This document shows, in pieces, positions 24,508 to 31,540 of a DNA stretch of 31,540 bases. Made by a program: the position numbers and the translations under genes. Each line of letters begins with the position of its first letter. Positions within the stretch are counted from its first letter, which is position 1. The stretch comes from FEN-1219 sp035548835 (GTDB taxonomy: Bacteria > Pseudomonadota > Gammaproteobacteria > Steroidobacterales > Rariloculaceae): contig DASZSB010000176.1 in the NCBI GenBank assembly GCA_035548835.1, positions 1 to 31,540 of the forward strand, given 5' to 3'. The notes beneath the pieces were generated by a model, which was not told the origin of the DNA, searched no databases, and worked only from the letters and a program-made list of their open reading frames with translations.

Positions 24508-25815
24508 ATGTTCGTGACGAAGAAACATCTCTCGCGGCGTACGGTGCTGCGCGGCATGGGCGTCGGCCTGGCGCTGCCGCTGCTGGACGCGATGGTCCCC
24601 GCGCTCGCGGCCAAGTCGCCACCGCCGGTGCCGCGGCTCGGCTTCATCTATTTCCCGCACGGCGCGATCATGAGCAAGTGGACGCCGGAGGCCGAGGGCA
24701 AGGCCTTCGAGCTCATGCCGCTGCTGGCGCCGCTGGCACCGTTCAAGCAACAGCTCACGATCGTCAGCGGGCTCGAGAACAAGCACGCGTCGGGGCCTAC
24801 GCACGCCATCACGCCTGGCACGTGGCTGTCGGGGGTGTCGCCGCGCATCAGCCACGACCCGTACGGCGGCGTGACGGCCGACCAGATCGCGGCCGAGCAC
24901 ATCGGCCAGGACACCGCGCTGCCTTCGCTCGAGGTGTCGACGGAGGAGGCCGTCGGCGGCGGCGCATGCGACCGCAACTACGGCTGCAGCTACGGGGCCA
25001 CGATCTCCTTCCGCACGCCCACCACGCCGCTGCCGATGGAATTCAATCCGCGCAAGCTGTTCCAGCGCCTGTTCGGGCAGGGCGATACGCCCGAGGAGCG
25101 CAAGCTCCTGGCGGTGCAGTACTCGAGCATCCTCGACATGATCGCCGACAAGGCCGGTGCGCTGAAGAGAGTGGTCGGCGCATCGGATCGCGCCATGCTC
25201 GACGACTATCTCGAGAGCGTGCGCGAGATAGAGCGGCGCGTGCAGAAGATGGAGGCCAACGATCTTTCGCATCTGCACCTGCCGGACGCGCCGGTCGGCA
25301 TACCGACCAGCTTCGACGAGCAGATGAACCTGATGTTCGATACGGTCGCGCTTGCCTGGCAGGCCAACCTCACGCGCATCACCACGTTCATGATGGCCGC
25401 GGAGGTCAGCAACATGACCTACAACCACGTGAACGTGCCGGACGCGTTCCACGCGCTGTCGCATCATCAGAACAACGCCGCCAAGCTCGAGCGGCTGGCG
25501 CGTGTGCAGACGTATCACACGACGGCGTTCGCGCGGTTCGTCAAGAAGCTGGCCGAGATGCCGGACGGGGACGGCTCCATGCTCGATCACTCGATCCTCG
25601 TGTACGGCAGCAACATGAGTAACAGCAACGCGCACGACCATTTCCCGCTGCCGATGGCGCTGATAGGCGGCGGCTGCGGCAAGCTCAAGGGCGGCCAGCA
25701 TCTGCGCTACCCGGACCGTACACCGGTCTCGAATCTGCTGCTGACCGTGCTGCACCGCGCCGGCGTGCCGGTGGAGTCGCTCGGCGACAGTACGGGCGAG
25801 ATCGCGGAGGTCTGA
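24508..25815 (+). CDS. DUF1552 domain protein, Tat-exported
   Basis: 435 residues. The N-terminus LSRRTVLRGMGVGLALPLLD is a good twin-arginine signal with cleavage near PALAAKS. The mature part fits DUF1552: PRLGFIYFPHGAIMSKWTPE, LTIVSGLENKHASGPTHAIT, GTWLSGVSP, PLEVSTEE-like SLEVSTEEAVGGGACDRNYG, MEFNPRKLFQRLFGQGDTPE, YLESVREIERRVQKME, and HALSHHQNN with LVYGSNMSNSNAHDHFPLPM near the end. The last segments resemble the DUF1501/alkaline phosphatase-like fold, with metal-type Asp and His residues. Function is unknown. It lies between the haem c protein and the ankyrin gene (2 bases from stop to next ATG), in an operon with shared export features. GGGGAGAGACG precedes the start. Confidence 0.9.
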   Translation: MFVTKKHLSRRTVLRGMGVGLALPLLDAMVPALAAKSPPPVPRLGFIYFPHGAIMSKWTPEAEGKAFELMPLLAPLAPFKQQLTIVSGLENKHASGPTHAITPGTWLSGVSPRISHDPYGGVTADQIAAEHIGQDTALPSLEVSTEEAVGGGACDRNYGCSYGATISFRTPTTPLPMEFNPRKLFQRLFGQGDTPEERKLLAVQYSSILDMIADKAGALKRVVGASDRAMLDDYLESVREIERRVQKMEANDLSHLHLPDAPVGIPTSFDEQMNLMFDTVALAWQANLTRITTFMMAAEVSNMTYNHVNVPDAFHALSHHQNNAAKLERLARVQTYHTTAFARFVKKLAEMPDGDGSMLDHSILVYGSNMSNSNAHDHFPLPMALIGGGCGKLKGGQHLRYPDRTPVSNLLLTVLHRAGVPVESLGDSTGEIAEV

Positions 25816-25817
25816 CG

Positions 25818-27299
25818 ATGCGTGCGGGCGTGCTGGCGGGCTTCATCGCCGCCGCGAGCGCGGCCGGCGCGGCGTTCGCGCAGGATGCACTCGTCGCGGC
25901 GGCACGCAACGGCAACCATGCCGCCGCGCTCGCAGCGCTCTCCGAGCGTGCGGACCCCAATCAGACCGAGCCCGACGGCACGACGCCGCTGCACTGGGCC
26001 GTGCACAACGGCGACGCGGAGCTGGTCGCGAAGCTGATCGCGGCCGGCGCGAACGTCAACGCGACCAACGACTACGGCGCCTCGCCGATGTCCGAGGCGG
26101 CGGTCGCCGCCGACGTGAACGTGCTGAAGGCGCTGCTCGCGGCCGGCGCAAACGTCGAATCGGCGAACGCGGACGGGCAGACGGCGCTGATGGTCGTGGC
26201 GCGCGGCGGCAACGTGGCCGCGGCCGAGCTGCTGATTGCGCATGGCGCGAACGTGAACGCGCGCGAGCAGCGCAAGGGCCAGACCGCGCTGATGTGGGCC
26301 GTGGCGCAGAGCAAGCCGGCCATGGTTGCGTTGCTGCTGAAGCACGGCGCGGACCCCGAAGCGCGCTCGAACGTGAATCATTGGGAGCGCGTCGTCACGG
26401 CAGAGCCGCGCCAGAAGAACCTCGCGAGCGGCGGCTTCACGCCGCTGCTGTATGCCGCGCGCCAGGGGTGTCTCGAGTGTGCGAAGTCGCTGGTCGAAGC
26501 CGGTGCGGCCGTCGACCGCACGGACCCCGACGGCGTGACGCCCCTGTTGAGCGCACTGCTGAACGCGCATTTCGATACGGCGAAGTATCTGCTGGAGAAA
26601 GGCGCGAATCCGAACAAGTGGGACTGGTGGGGGCGCACGCCGCTGTATCTCGCCGTGGACTACAACACGCTGCCGCACGGCGGACGCCCGGATCACCTGT
26701 CGCTCGATGCCACGACGAGCACCGCGATGATCGACCTGCTGCTCGCCGCGGGCGCGAACCCGAACGCGCAGCTGAAGCTGTTTCCGCCGTACCGCAGCCT
26801 GCGCATGGACCGCGGCGCCGACACGATCCTCGACATCGGCACGACGCCGCTGTTGCGCGCGGCGCGCGGCGCGGATCTCGTGGCCATCGAGCGGCTCGTG
26901 GGCAAGGGCGCGCTGCTCGATCTGCCGCAGCAGGCCGGCATCACGCCGCTGATGGCGGCCGTGGGTGCCGGGGCGTCGCCGATCGACACGCGCGGCAAGT
27001 TCCGCACCGAGCCCGAAGCGCTGGCCACGGCCGAGGCTTTGCTCGCGGCCGGCGCCGGCATCGACGTCCGGGACGCGAACGGGCGCACGGCGCTGCACTA
27101 CGCGGCAGCCGCGGGCTACACGGATGTCGCGAAGCTGCTGGTCGATCGGGGGGCGGACGTGAACGCCAAGGATGTGGACGGCGTCACACCGGCGGAGGCC
27201 GCGCTCGGCAAGCTGCGCGGCCGGGGCCGTGGCGGCGCCACGGCGCATCCGAAGACCGCGGAGCTGCTGCAGGGCCTGATGGCGGCGCAGACGCGCTGA
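25818..27299 (+). CDS. Exported ankyrin-repeat protein, about eleven repeats
   Basis: 493 residues. A signal peptide (LAGFIAAASAAGAAFAQDAL) gives a cut near residue 23, so unlike many ankyrin proteins it should be periplasmic or surface-exposed. Ankyrin units run from about residue 24 to the end, for example DGTTPLHWAVHNGDAELVAK, DGQTALMVVARGGNVAAAEL, KGQTALMWAVAQSKPAMVAL, GGFTPLLYAARQGCLECAKS, NGRTALHYAAAAGYTDVAKL with LLxxGAxVNxxx ends. Three units carry inserts (around residues 188-208, 282-300 and 390-402), which may form binding loops. It starts 2 bases after the DUF1552 stop, so co-expression is nearly certain. Ankyrin stacks bind proteins; that it scaffolds the haem c and DUF1552 proteins is an inference from the operon. 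Confidence 0.92.
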   Translation: MRAGVLAGFIAAASAAGAAFAQDALVAAARNGNHAAALAALSERADPNQTEPDGTTPLHWAVHNGDAELVAKLIAAGANVNATNDYGASPMSEAAVAADVNVLKALLAAGANVESANADGQTALMVVARGGNVAAAELLIAHGANVNAREQRKGQTALMWAVAQSKPAMVALLLKHGADPEARSNVNHWERVVTAEPRQKNLASGGFTPLLYAARQGCLECAKSLVEAGAAVDRTDPDGVTPLLSALLNAHFDTAKYLLEKGANPNKWDWWGRTPLYLAVDYNTLPHGGRPDHLSLDATTSTAMIDLLLAAGANPNAQLKLFPPYRSLRMDRGADTILDIGTTPLLRAARGADLVAIERLVGKGALLDLPQQAGITPLMAAVGAGASPIDTRGKFRTEPEALATAEALLAAGAGIDVRDANGRTALHYAAAAGYTDVAKLLVDRGADVNAKDVDGVTPAEAALGKLRGRGRGGATAHPKTAELLQGLMAAQTR

Positions 27300-27362
27300 C
27301 GGCTATCAATTTTTCGCGCTTCCTGCCGATAAACCCGGTTGGGTGCTATTGGATCTTCGTCT

Positions 27363-28727
27363 ATGGCAGGCGCAGCCGCGGACCAGCAGTGGAAGGACAA
27401 GTATCGCGACCTCGTTCGCGACTATGAAGCGCGCGAGCGGGAGTGGTCGGCGCTCGAGCACGCGCTGCGCTCGGCGGCCGGCAAGCTGGCGTTCGCCGCC
27501 ATGGGGCAGAACGCGGAGCTCGACAAGGCCGTAGAGAGCGTCGTCGCGACGCTGCGCGCCGACGTCTCCGCCGCGAAGCTGGACGCGAGCATGAGCGGGC
27601 TCGTGCGCGCACTGCAGCTGCCGAAGGCGGAGCCGGCGCACGCCGCTGCTCCGACCGCCGCACCGTCCGTCGCCACCGCGGCGCCGTCGGTCGATCTGCG
27701 CTCGCTGCTGCGCGGCCTGCTCGAGGCTCTGGCGCGCAATCCGGCGCTGGCCGAAGCGGTCGGCAAGCTCGAGCGGCGTCTGGACCACGGCGTCGACCCG
27801 GCCGCCTCTGCGTCCTATCTGCGCGAAGTGGCCGACGCCGTGGCCGGAGTCGTGGCCGACCTGCAGCGCCAGCGCCACGAGCTCGAGGAGTTCCTGGAGC
27901 AGGTGACGCGGCAGCTCGCCGGGTTCGAGGACTGGACCGCGTGGCACGAAGGCGCCGCGCAGAGCCGTCAGGCCGATACGCTGGGCCTCGAGCACACCGT
28001 GACGGCGCAAATGCACGGCCTGACCCGGGAGGTCGAGGAATCCCACGATCTGGCCGCGCTGAAAGTCAAAGTGCAGTCGCGGCTCGATACGGTTGCGCAG
28101 CAACTGCTGACGTTTCGCGAGAGCGAGGCGCGGCGGCTCGCCGAGAGCGAGCGGCGCACGCACGAGCTCAAGCGCGAGGTCGTGAAGCTCAAGACCCGCA
28201 CGACGGAGCTGATCCGCCTGTGCGCCGACCAGGAGAGCCGGCTCATGCTGGATTCGCTGACCGGCGTGCACAGCCGCTACGCGTACGAGGAGCGCCTCGA
28301 AGAGGAATATCAGCGCTGGCAGCGGCACGGCCAGCCGCTGACGTACTCGATCTGGGACGTGGACCTCTTCAAGCGCATCAACGATACCTGCGGCCACGAT
28401 GCAGGCGACCGGCTGCTGCGCGGCGTGGCCGACATCCTGGGGCGGCACAAGCGCGTCGAGGACTTCCTGGCGCGCATCGGTGGGGAGGAGTTCGTGCTGC
28501 TGCTGCCGATGACCGGCCTCGACGCGGCCAAGGGCGTCGCCGAAAAGCTGCGCGCGGCCGTGGAGGCGACGGACTTCAGGCATCACGGCCAGCACGTGCC
28601 CGTGACGATCTCGTGCGGACTGACCGAGTTTCGCGCGGGCGACACGCCGACGGCCGTGTACGAGCGTGCGGACCAGGCGCTGTACCAGGCGAAGCAGCAG
28701 GGCCGCAACCGCTGCGTCACGGCCTGA
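27363..28727 (+). CDS. Diguanylate cyclase with coiled-coil N-terminal region
   Basis: 454 residues, predicted soluble. The C-terminal GGDEF domain (about 290-452) makes cyclic di-GMP from two GTP. It holds LMLDSLTGVHSRYAYEERLE, the D-hxxFKxINDTxGHDAGDxLL metal/GTP region (WDVDLFKRINDTCGHDAGDR), and active-site G373-G-E-E-F377. The inhibitory I-site RVED (364-367) sits five residues before it, so product feedback is expected. The first 285 residues have no known sensor domain that I can name: helical stretches, an Ala/Pro linker (AAPTAAPSVATAAPSVD) and a long coiled coil from about 155 to 290 (LQRQRHELEEFLEQVTRQL, SEARRLAESERRTHELKREV). It follows the ankyrin gene by 63 bases, including an AT-richer patch, so it may have its own promoter. 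Confidence 0.94.
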   Translation: MAGAAADQQWKDKYRDLVRDYEAREREWSALEHALRSAAGKLAFAAMGQNAELDKAVESVVATLRADVSAAKLDASMSGLVRALQLPKAEPAHAAAPTAAPSVATAAPSVDLRSLLRGLLEALARNPALAEAVGKLERRLDHGVDPAASASYLREVADAVAGVVADLQRQRHELEEFLEQVTRQLAGFEDWTAWHEGAAQSRQADTLGLEHTVTAQMHGLTREVEESHDLAALKVKVQSRLDTVAQQLLTFRESEARRLAESERRTHELKREVVKLKTRTTELIRLCADQESRLMLDSLTGVHSRYAYEERLEEEYQRWQRHGQPLTYSIWDVDLFKRINDTCGHDAGDRLLRGVADILGRHKRVEDFLARIGGEEFVLLLPMTGLDAAKGVAEKLRAAVEATDFRHHGQHVPVTISCGLTEFRAGDTPTAVYERADQALYQAKQQGRNRCVTA

Positions 28728-28816
28728 CGCTGCTTCGCGAGCTGCTCGACGACGGGGATGATCCGGCCAAAGCCGAACGCTGATGCCACCACATCAACGC
28801 CGCGAAGCGGTCGTTC

Positions 28817-28839
28817 GCCGCCCTTTGCCAATGGGCGGC
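28817..28839. terminator. Candidate hairpin between convergent genes
   Basis: GCCGCCC (28817-28823) and GGGCGGC (28833-28839) form a perfect 7-bp stem with a 9-base loop in the 126-base gap between the diguanylate cyclase and MerR-family stops. There is no U-tract on either strand, so it is only a possible terminator. Confidence 0.3.
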
Positions 28840-28853
28840 ACGGCCGACCGGAG

Positions 28854-29681
28854 TCATCGTTCCTGGCTTTCGGTGTCATCTCCTTTCGCCTTCAAATTCG
28901 CCAAAGCCTCTTCGACGAAGGCAAGCACTTCGAATTTCTGTGAAACGTCCGGATCGGACCGTGCATCGTCCATCATCGCTTTCAGTTTTGGTTTCAGGCC
29001 TGTCAGCGCCGACGGCGCACTGTTCTTCAGACGCTTGCCTGTTGCACGAAAGCGCCGTGCGAAATCCATCGCCGCCGCGGTGGTCGCATCTCCTGACGTC
29101 ATCAGGGTCCTGGCCTCTTCCAGCAGTTGTGTCATGGCCTTCATCGACTTCTTCACATCGTCGGGCTGAGCGGACGCTCCTTTCTTTACTTCCTCGAGGC
29201 TGGCTTGTTCTTGTGGCGTAAGGTGCTTCAGTCTGAAAGGGGTCAGTATTTCATTCAGTTCTTCGGCGGTTGATGGTTTCGTCATGGCCGTCTCGTGAGT
29301 CAGGGTTGCGAGATCATCGACAGAAAGAACATCGCCGGCGGCTAACTTGGTTCGGGCTTTCCGGATCAGTGCAAGAGCACGGGTAATACGCTCACGCTCC
29401 TTCGCCAGGACTCGTTCCTGAGCGGCCAGGATGGGGTCCAATGCGTCCGCGCCGGCCAGAAGTCTGCCAATTTGCCCCAGGGACAGGCCGAGGCGCTTCA
29501 GGGCGAGTATCTGGTGTAGGCGAGCGATCTGATCCGATCCATAAACGCGCCAAGGCGTGCCCGTACTTCCATTGGCCGTACGCAATGGCTTCAGCAGTCC
29601 GTGCTGCTCATAAAGGCGCAGCGCCTTGATGCTGATGCCGAAGCGTCTTGCGGTTTCGGCGGGGCTGAGATGGATGTCCAT
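28854..29681 (-). CDS. MerR-family transcriptional regulator, TipAL-like
   Basis: 275 residues. The N-terminal winged helix is MerR type: LSPAETARRFGISIKALRLY, EQHGLLKPLRTANGSTGTPW, RVYGSDQIARLHQILALKRL, GLSLGQIGRLLAGAD. A coiled-coil dimerisation helix follows (ERVLAKERERITRALALIRK) and then a C-terminal helical domain of about 140 residues (FRLKHLTPQEQASLEEVKKG, MTQLLEEARTLMTSGDATTA, AMDFARRFRATGKRL) resembling the TipAS ligand-binding fold; the inducer is unknown. ATG at 29681 is fixed by the HTH beginning a few residues in. Base composition is clearly lower in GC than the neighbours (31 of 60 G+C at 28861-28920), suggesting acquisition. Its own promoter has the MerR long-spacer form, pointing to autoregulation. 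Confidence 0.9.
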   Translation of the reverse strand: MDIHLSPAETARRFGISIKALRLYEQHGLLKPLRTANGSTGTPWRVYGSDQIARLHQILALKRLGLSLGQIGRLLAGADALDPILAAQERVLAKERERITRALALIRKARTKLAAGDVLSVDDLATLTHETAMTKPSTAEELNEILTPFRLKHLTPQEQASLEEVKKGASAQPDDVKKSMKAMTQLLEEARTLMTSGDATTAAAMDFARRFRATGKRLKNSAPSALTGLKPKLKAMMDDARSDPDVSQKFEVLAFVEEALANLKAKGDDTESQER

Positions 29682-29722
29682 GATTGGCCTATTCTGCCGG
29701 TCGTCCCCAGGGGACGGGTCAA
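29682..29722 (-). promoter_or_regulatory. MerR-type promoter with 20-base spacer and operator dyad, near-leaderless
   Basis: On the minus strand TTGACC (29722-29717) is followed directly by the perfect dyad CGTCCCC-T-GGGGACG (29716-29702), and CAGAAT (29696-29691) is the -10. The spacer is 20 bases, longer than the usual 17, as in promoters that MerR proteins activate by untwisting DNA. Only 9 bases separate the -10 from the ATG at 29681, so the message should have almost no leader. The dyad is the expected regulator binding site. Confidence 0.65.
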
Positions 29723-29726
29723 ACGT

Positions 29727-30063
29727 CTTGCAGCTTACCGAGCTACCGAAGGCCCTGCGCTCGCGCTCGATGCGGCGCGCCGGCTCGCATGCGACGCGAC
29801 GCCCGCGGGTCTCGTCGAAGACGCCGATCGCGAGCCTCGAACGGCCGGCCTGTTGAAGAAAACGGCGCGCGATGTTTCCGCGGAAACATCCCGCCACGCG
29901 AGCCGGCGAATTCCCTGAGCTTCGAGGAGACGCTGCGGCTCCACGCGCTGAATCACGAAGCCGGCTGCGGGATCACGCCGAAGACGAGTCGATGCCGGAG
30001 CCTCGGCGAGCGCATGGACTACGGCTGGGCGATCGAAGGCATGCAGGTTTCCGAGCAACGCGC
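29727..30063 (+). pseudogene. Decayed HNH endonuclease (DUF222 / 13E12-repeat family) remnant
   Basis: No intact gene lies in the 478-base stretch 29682-30159, but two pieces of one family occur in order. Frame one (29727-29850) reads ALALDAARRLACDATPAGLV then EDADREPRTAGL, like the segment just before the HNH domain in DUF222-HNH proteins (typically ARRLACDA...VEDxxGEPL.xG). A different frame (about 29924-30063) reads LRLHALNHEAGCGITPKTSR then GERMDYGWAIEGMQ, like the extreme C-terminus of proteobacterial members (typically TxVxxWxGERMDYxxAIxxL). The N-terminus and the HNH core between them are missing, and the frame changes, so it is dead. The family assignment is from memory of its motifs. 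Confidence 0.55.
29871..29890. repeat. Perfect 20-bp palindrome, parS-like arms
   Basis: GATGTTTCCGCGGAAACATC is its own reverse complement over all 20 bases. The central 16 bases have the arms TGTTTC and GAAACA of the ParB site parS (TGTTTCACGTGAAACA) but a CGCG centre in place of ACGT. It lies inside the HNH gene remnant. It could be a protein-binding site, a dispersed repeat or a scar; the sequence alone does not decide. Confidence 0.6.
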
Positions 30064-30159
30064 CGGACGCGTGTCACCTTGGGCGGCCACCCGCCCCGCG
30101 GCGCTGCCAAAGCCCACGCCGTTCTGGCAGACTCGAGCGACTCCGGGGGAAGAACAACG

Positions 30160-31540
30160 ATGTCGCACCGCCTCGCGTGTCTCGCTCGATGGATGGCGCT
30201 GACTAGCGGATTGGTCGCCGTAGCGAGCGCCGCGGCGCAGTCCAGTGCGGCGCTCGACGCACGTATCGACGCACTCGAAGCTGAGGTCACGGCCGCCGAA
30301 GACCTGAGCGCACTGAAGCGCCTGCAGCGCGAGTACGGCTACTACGTCGACAAGGGCATGTGGGAGGACGTCGCGGATCTCTACGCCGACGACGCCGTCG
30401 CCAATTACCCCGCCGGCACCTACATCGGCAAGGAGAGCATCCGCAAGCACCTCTACATGAACGTGGGCGGCGGCCAGGTCGGCGACAATGGCCTTCCCGA
30501 CAATCGCCTCTATAACCACATGAACATCCAGCCCGTGGTGCACCTCGAGCCGGGAGGGCGCACGGCGAAAGGCCGGTGGCGCGCGTTCGCGATGTTCGGC
30601 AGCTACGGCGGCGGCGCCACGTGGGCCGAAGGCGTCTACGAGATGACGTACGTGAAGGATCACGGCGTCTGGAAGATCGGCAACTTCGACTACCACTCGG
30701 GCTTCGGCGCGCCGTACGCCACGGGCTGGGTGCCGCCGGCGCCGCGGCCACCGGGCTCGGCAGGCGGTGGTGGCGGCGGCCGCCTGCGCAACCTGCCGTA
30801 TCCGCCGGACCGCCCGCGCGAGGAAACGTGCCCCGGGTTTCCGGCCGCGTGCGTCGGCCCGTTCCACTACACGAATCCCGGCGTCACGGGCGCGGGCCAC
30901 GTGTGGACCACCATCGATCTGCCCGCGCCGACGGGACGCAGGCCCGCGGCCAGCGCGCGCGCCCTGGCGCTCGCGCAGCGCGCGCAGCGACTCGCGGACG
31001 AGCAGGAGATCGAGAACCTGCAGAAGATCTACGGCTACTACTTCGACCGGCGCCTATGGGACGACGTGGCCGATCTCTTCGCCGCCGACGGCACGATCGA
31101 GATGGGGCAGCAGGGCGTGTACGTGGGCAAGGCGCGCGTGCGCCAGTTCCTGAATCTGCTGGGACCGCCCGGCATCGGCGACGGCGAGGTCAACGATCAC
31201 GTGCAGCTGCAGGTCGTCGTGGACATGGCTCCCGACGGGCGCACGGCGAAGGCCCGCAGCCGCGACCTGAACATGACGGGCAAGCTCAATGAGCACGGGG
31301 AGTGGAGCGAAGGCGTCTACGAGAATACGTTCGTGAAGGAAGACGGCGTGTGGAAGCTGAAAGACCTGCGCTACTTCCCCACGTTCATCACGGACTACGA
31401 CCAGGGCTGGGGCAAGGACGCGAAGCCCGCGCCCGGCGTCAGCCAGGAGCTGCCGCCCGACCGCCCTCCGACCAGCGTGTACGCGATCTATCCGAAGGCG
31501 CACATCCCGCCGTATCACTACGACAATCCCGTGACCCACG
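30160..31540 (+). CDS. Secreted multi-domain SnoaL-like protein, C-terminus beyond right edge
   Basis: Open from ATG 30160 (GGGGGAAG upstream) to the window end: 460 residues visible. A signal peptide ends near ASAAAQSS (about residue 27). Two SnoaL/NTF2-like units follow, at about 45-180 and 280-408. Each begins with a matching helix (LQREYGYYVDKGMWEDVADL and LQKIYGYYFDRRLWDDVADL) and has D/E-GRTAK-R, WxEGVYEMTYVK/WSEGVYENTFVK and GVWKI/GVWKL. Each unit is also followed by a similar tail: PPDRP ... FHYTNPGVTG (215-244) and PPDRP ... YHYDNPVTH (432-460), so the duplicated module includes the tail, and more copies may lie beyond the edge. A Gly-rich linker (200-207) separates them. Ligand or reaction unknown. 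Confidence 0.85.
   Translation, partial: MSHRLACLARWMALTSGLVAVASAAAQSSAALDARIDALEAEVTAAEDLSALKRLQREYGYYVDKGMWEDVADLYADDAVANYPAGTYIGKESIRKHLYMNVGGGQVGDNGLPDNRLYNHMNIQPVVHLEPGGRTAKGRWRAFAMFGSYGGGATWAEGVYEMTYVKDHGVWKIGNFDYHSGFGAPYATGWVPPAPRPPGSAGGGGGGRLRNLPYPPDRPREETCPGFPAACVGPFHYTNPGVTGAGHVWTTIDLPAPTGRRPAASARALALAQRAQRLADEQEIENLQKIYGYYFDRRLWDDVADLFAADGTIEMGQQGVYVGKARVRQFLNLLGPPGIGDGEVNDHVQLQVVVDMAPDGRTAKARSRDLNMTGKLNEHGEWSEGVYENTFVKEDGVWKLKDLRYFPTFITDYDQGWGKDAKPAPGVSQELPPDRPPTSVYAIYPKAHIPPYHYDNPVTH

Noticed and set aside
21925..25755. A 1276-codon open frame on the minus strand opposite the DUF1592/DUF1552 genes
   Set aside because: It is rich in Arg, His, Asp and Ala without domains, as expected for the antisense of GC-rich coding DNA; the plus-strand genes have clear families.
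28583..28879. Minus-strand frame running from the diguanylate cyclase gene into the intergenic gap
   Set aside because: Most of it is antisense to the GGDEF domain; the remaining part shows no family features.

Overview
The window is GC-rich chromosomal DNA with dense, short-spaced genes and several ATGA start/stop overlaps. The gene families point to a proteobacterium, most likely an environmental or uncultured Gammaproteobacterium (Steroidobacter-like) or possibly a Betaproteobacterium. They are: a TonB-dependent metal receptor with a DUF2946-type partner, a fused TRAP permease, YqjG and YfcG-type glutathione enzymes, secreted SnoaL/NTF2 proteins, and a DUF1592/DUF1552/ankyrin cluster. The taxonomic placement is inference; there is no rRNA or tRNA here. 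I found no CRISPR array and no insertion sequence.

Layout, left to right. (1) 1-5584: the start of a glutathionyl-hydroquinone reductase (minus, cut by the left edge), a TRAP transporter (binding protein plus fused QM permease), a SnoaL/monooxygenase-like/zinc-ribbon protein and a secreted class B-like metallo-hydrolase. (2) 5581-9645: an FAD-linked D-2-hydroxyacid oxidase on minus, then a DUF2946-like membrane protein and a ZnuD-like TonB receptor separated by a strong hairpin. (3) 9695-12299: a YfcG-like glutathione transferase, a tandem SnoaL exported protein and a homocysteine S-methyltransferase relative on minus. (4) 12384-18706: a long plus-strand series: tiny membrane protein, 83-aa protein, YeiH-type transporter, glpK, glpF, shikimate/quinate dehydrogenase and an MFS carrier. 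(5) 18707-21010: a short gene remnant, a lipoprotein on minus with a good promoter, and serine-glyoxylate aminotransferase. (6) 21117-28727: a Tat-exported metallo-beta-lactamase-fold protein that has lost most metal ligands, a DUF1592-type haem c protein, a Tat-exported DUF1552 protein and an exported ankyrin protein in a tight operon, then a diguanylate cyclase. (7) 28854-31540: a lower-GC MerR-family gene with a textbook MerR-type promoter, a decayed HNH endonuclease containing a perfect parS-like palindrome, and a secreted tandem SnoaL protein cut by the right edge.

How the parts may work together. The TRAP genes form one uptake system. DUF2946 plus receptor is probably metal uptake. glpF/glpK import and trap glycerol, while the dehydrogenase and carrier downstream could feed shikimate/quinate-type compounds into metabolism. 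The best candidate for an undescribed system is the exported operon 21117-27299: a probable pseudo-enzyme, a haem c protein, a large Tat substrate and an ankyrin scaffold, all predicted to act outside the cytoplasm. Second is the translationally coupled YeiH-type transporter with two tiny partners at 12384-14295.
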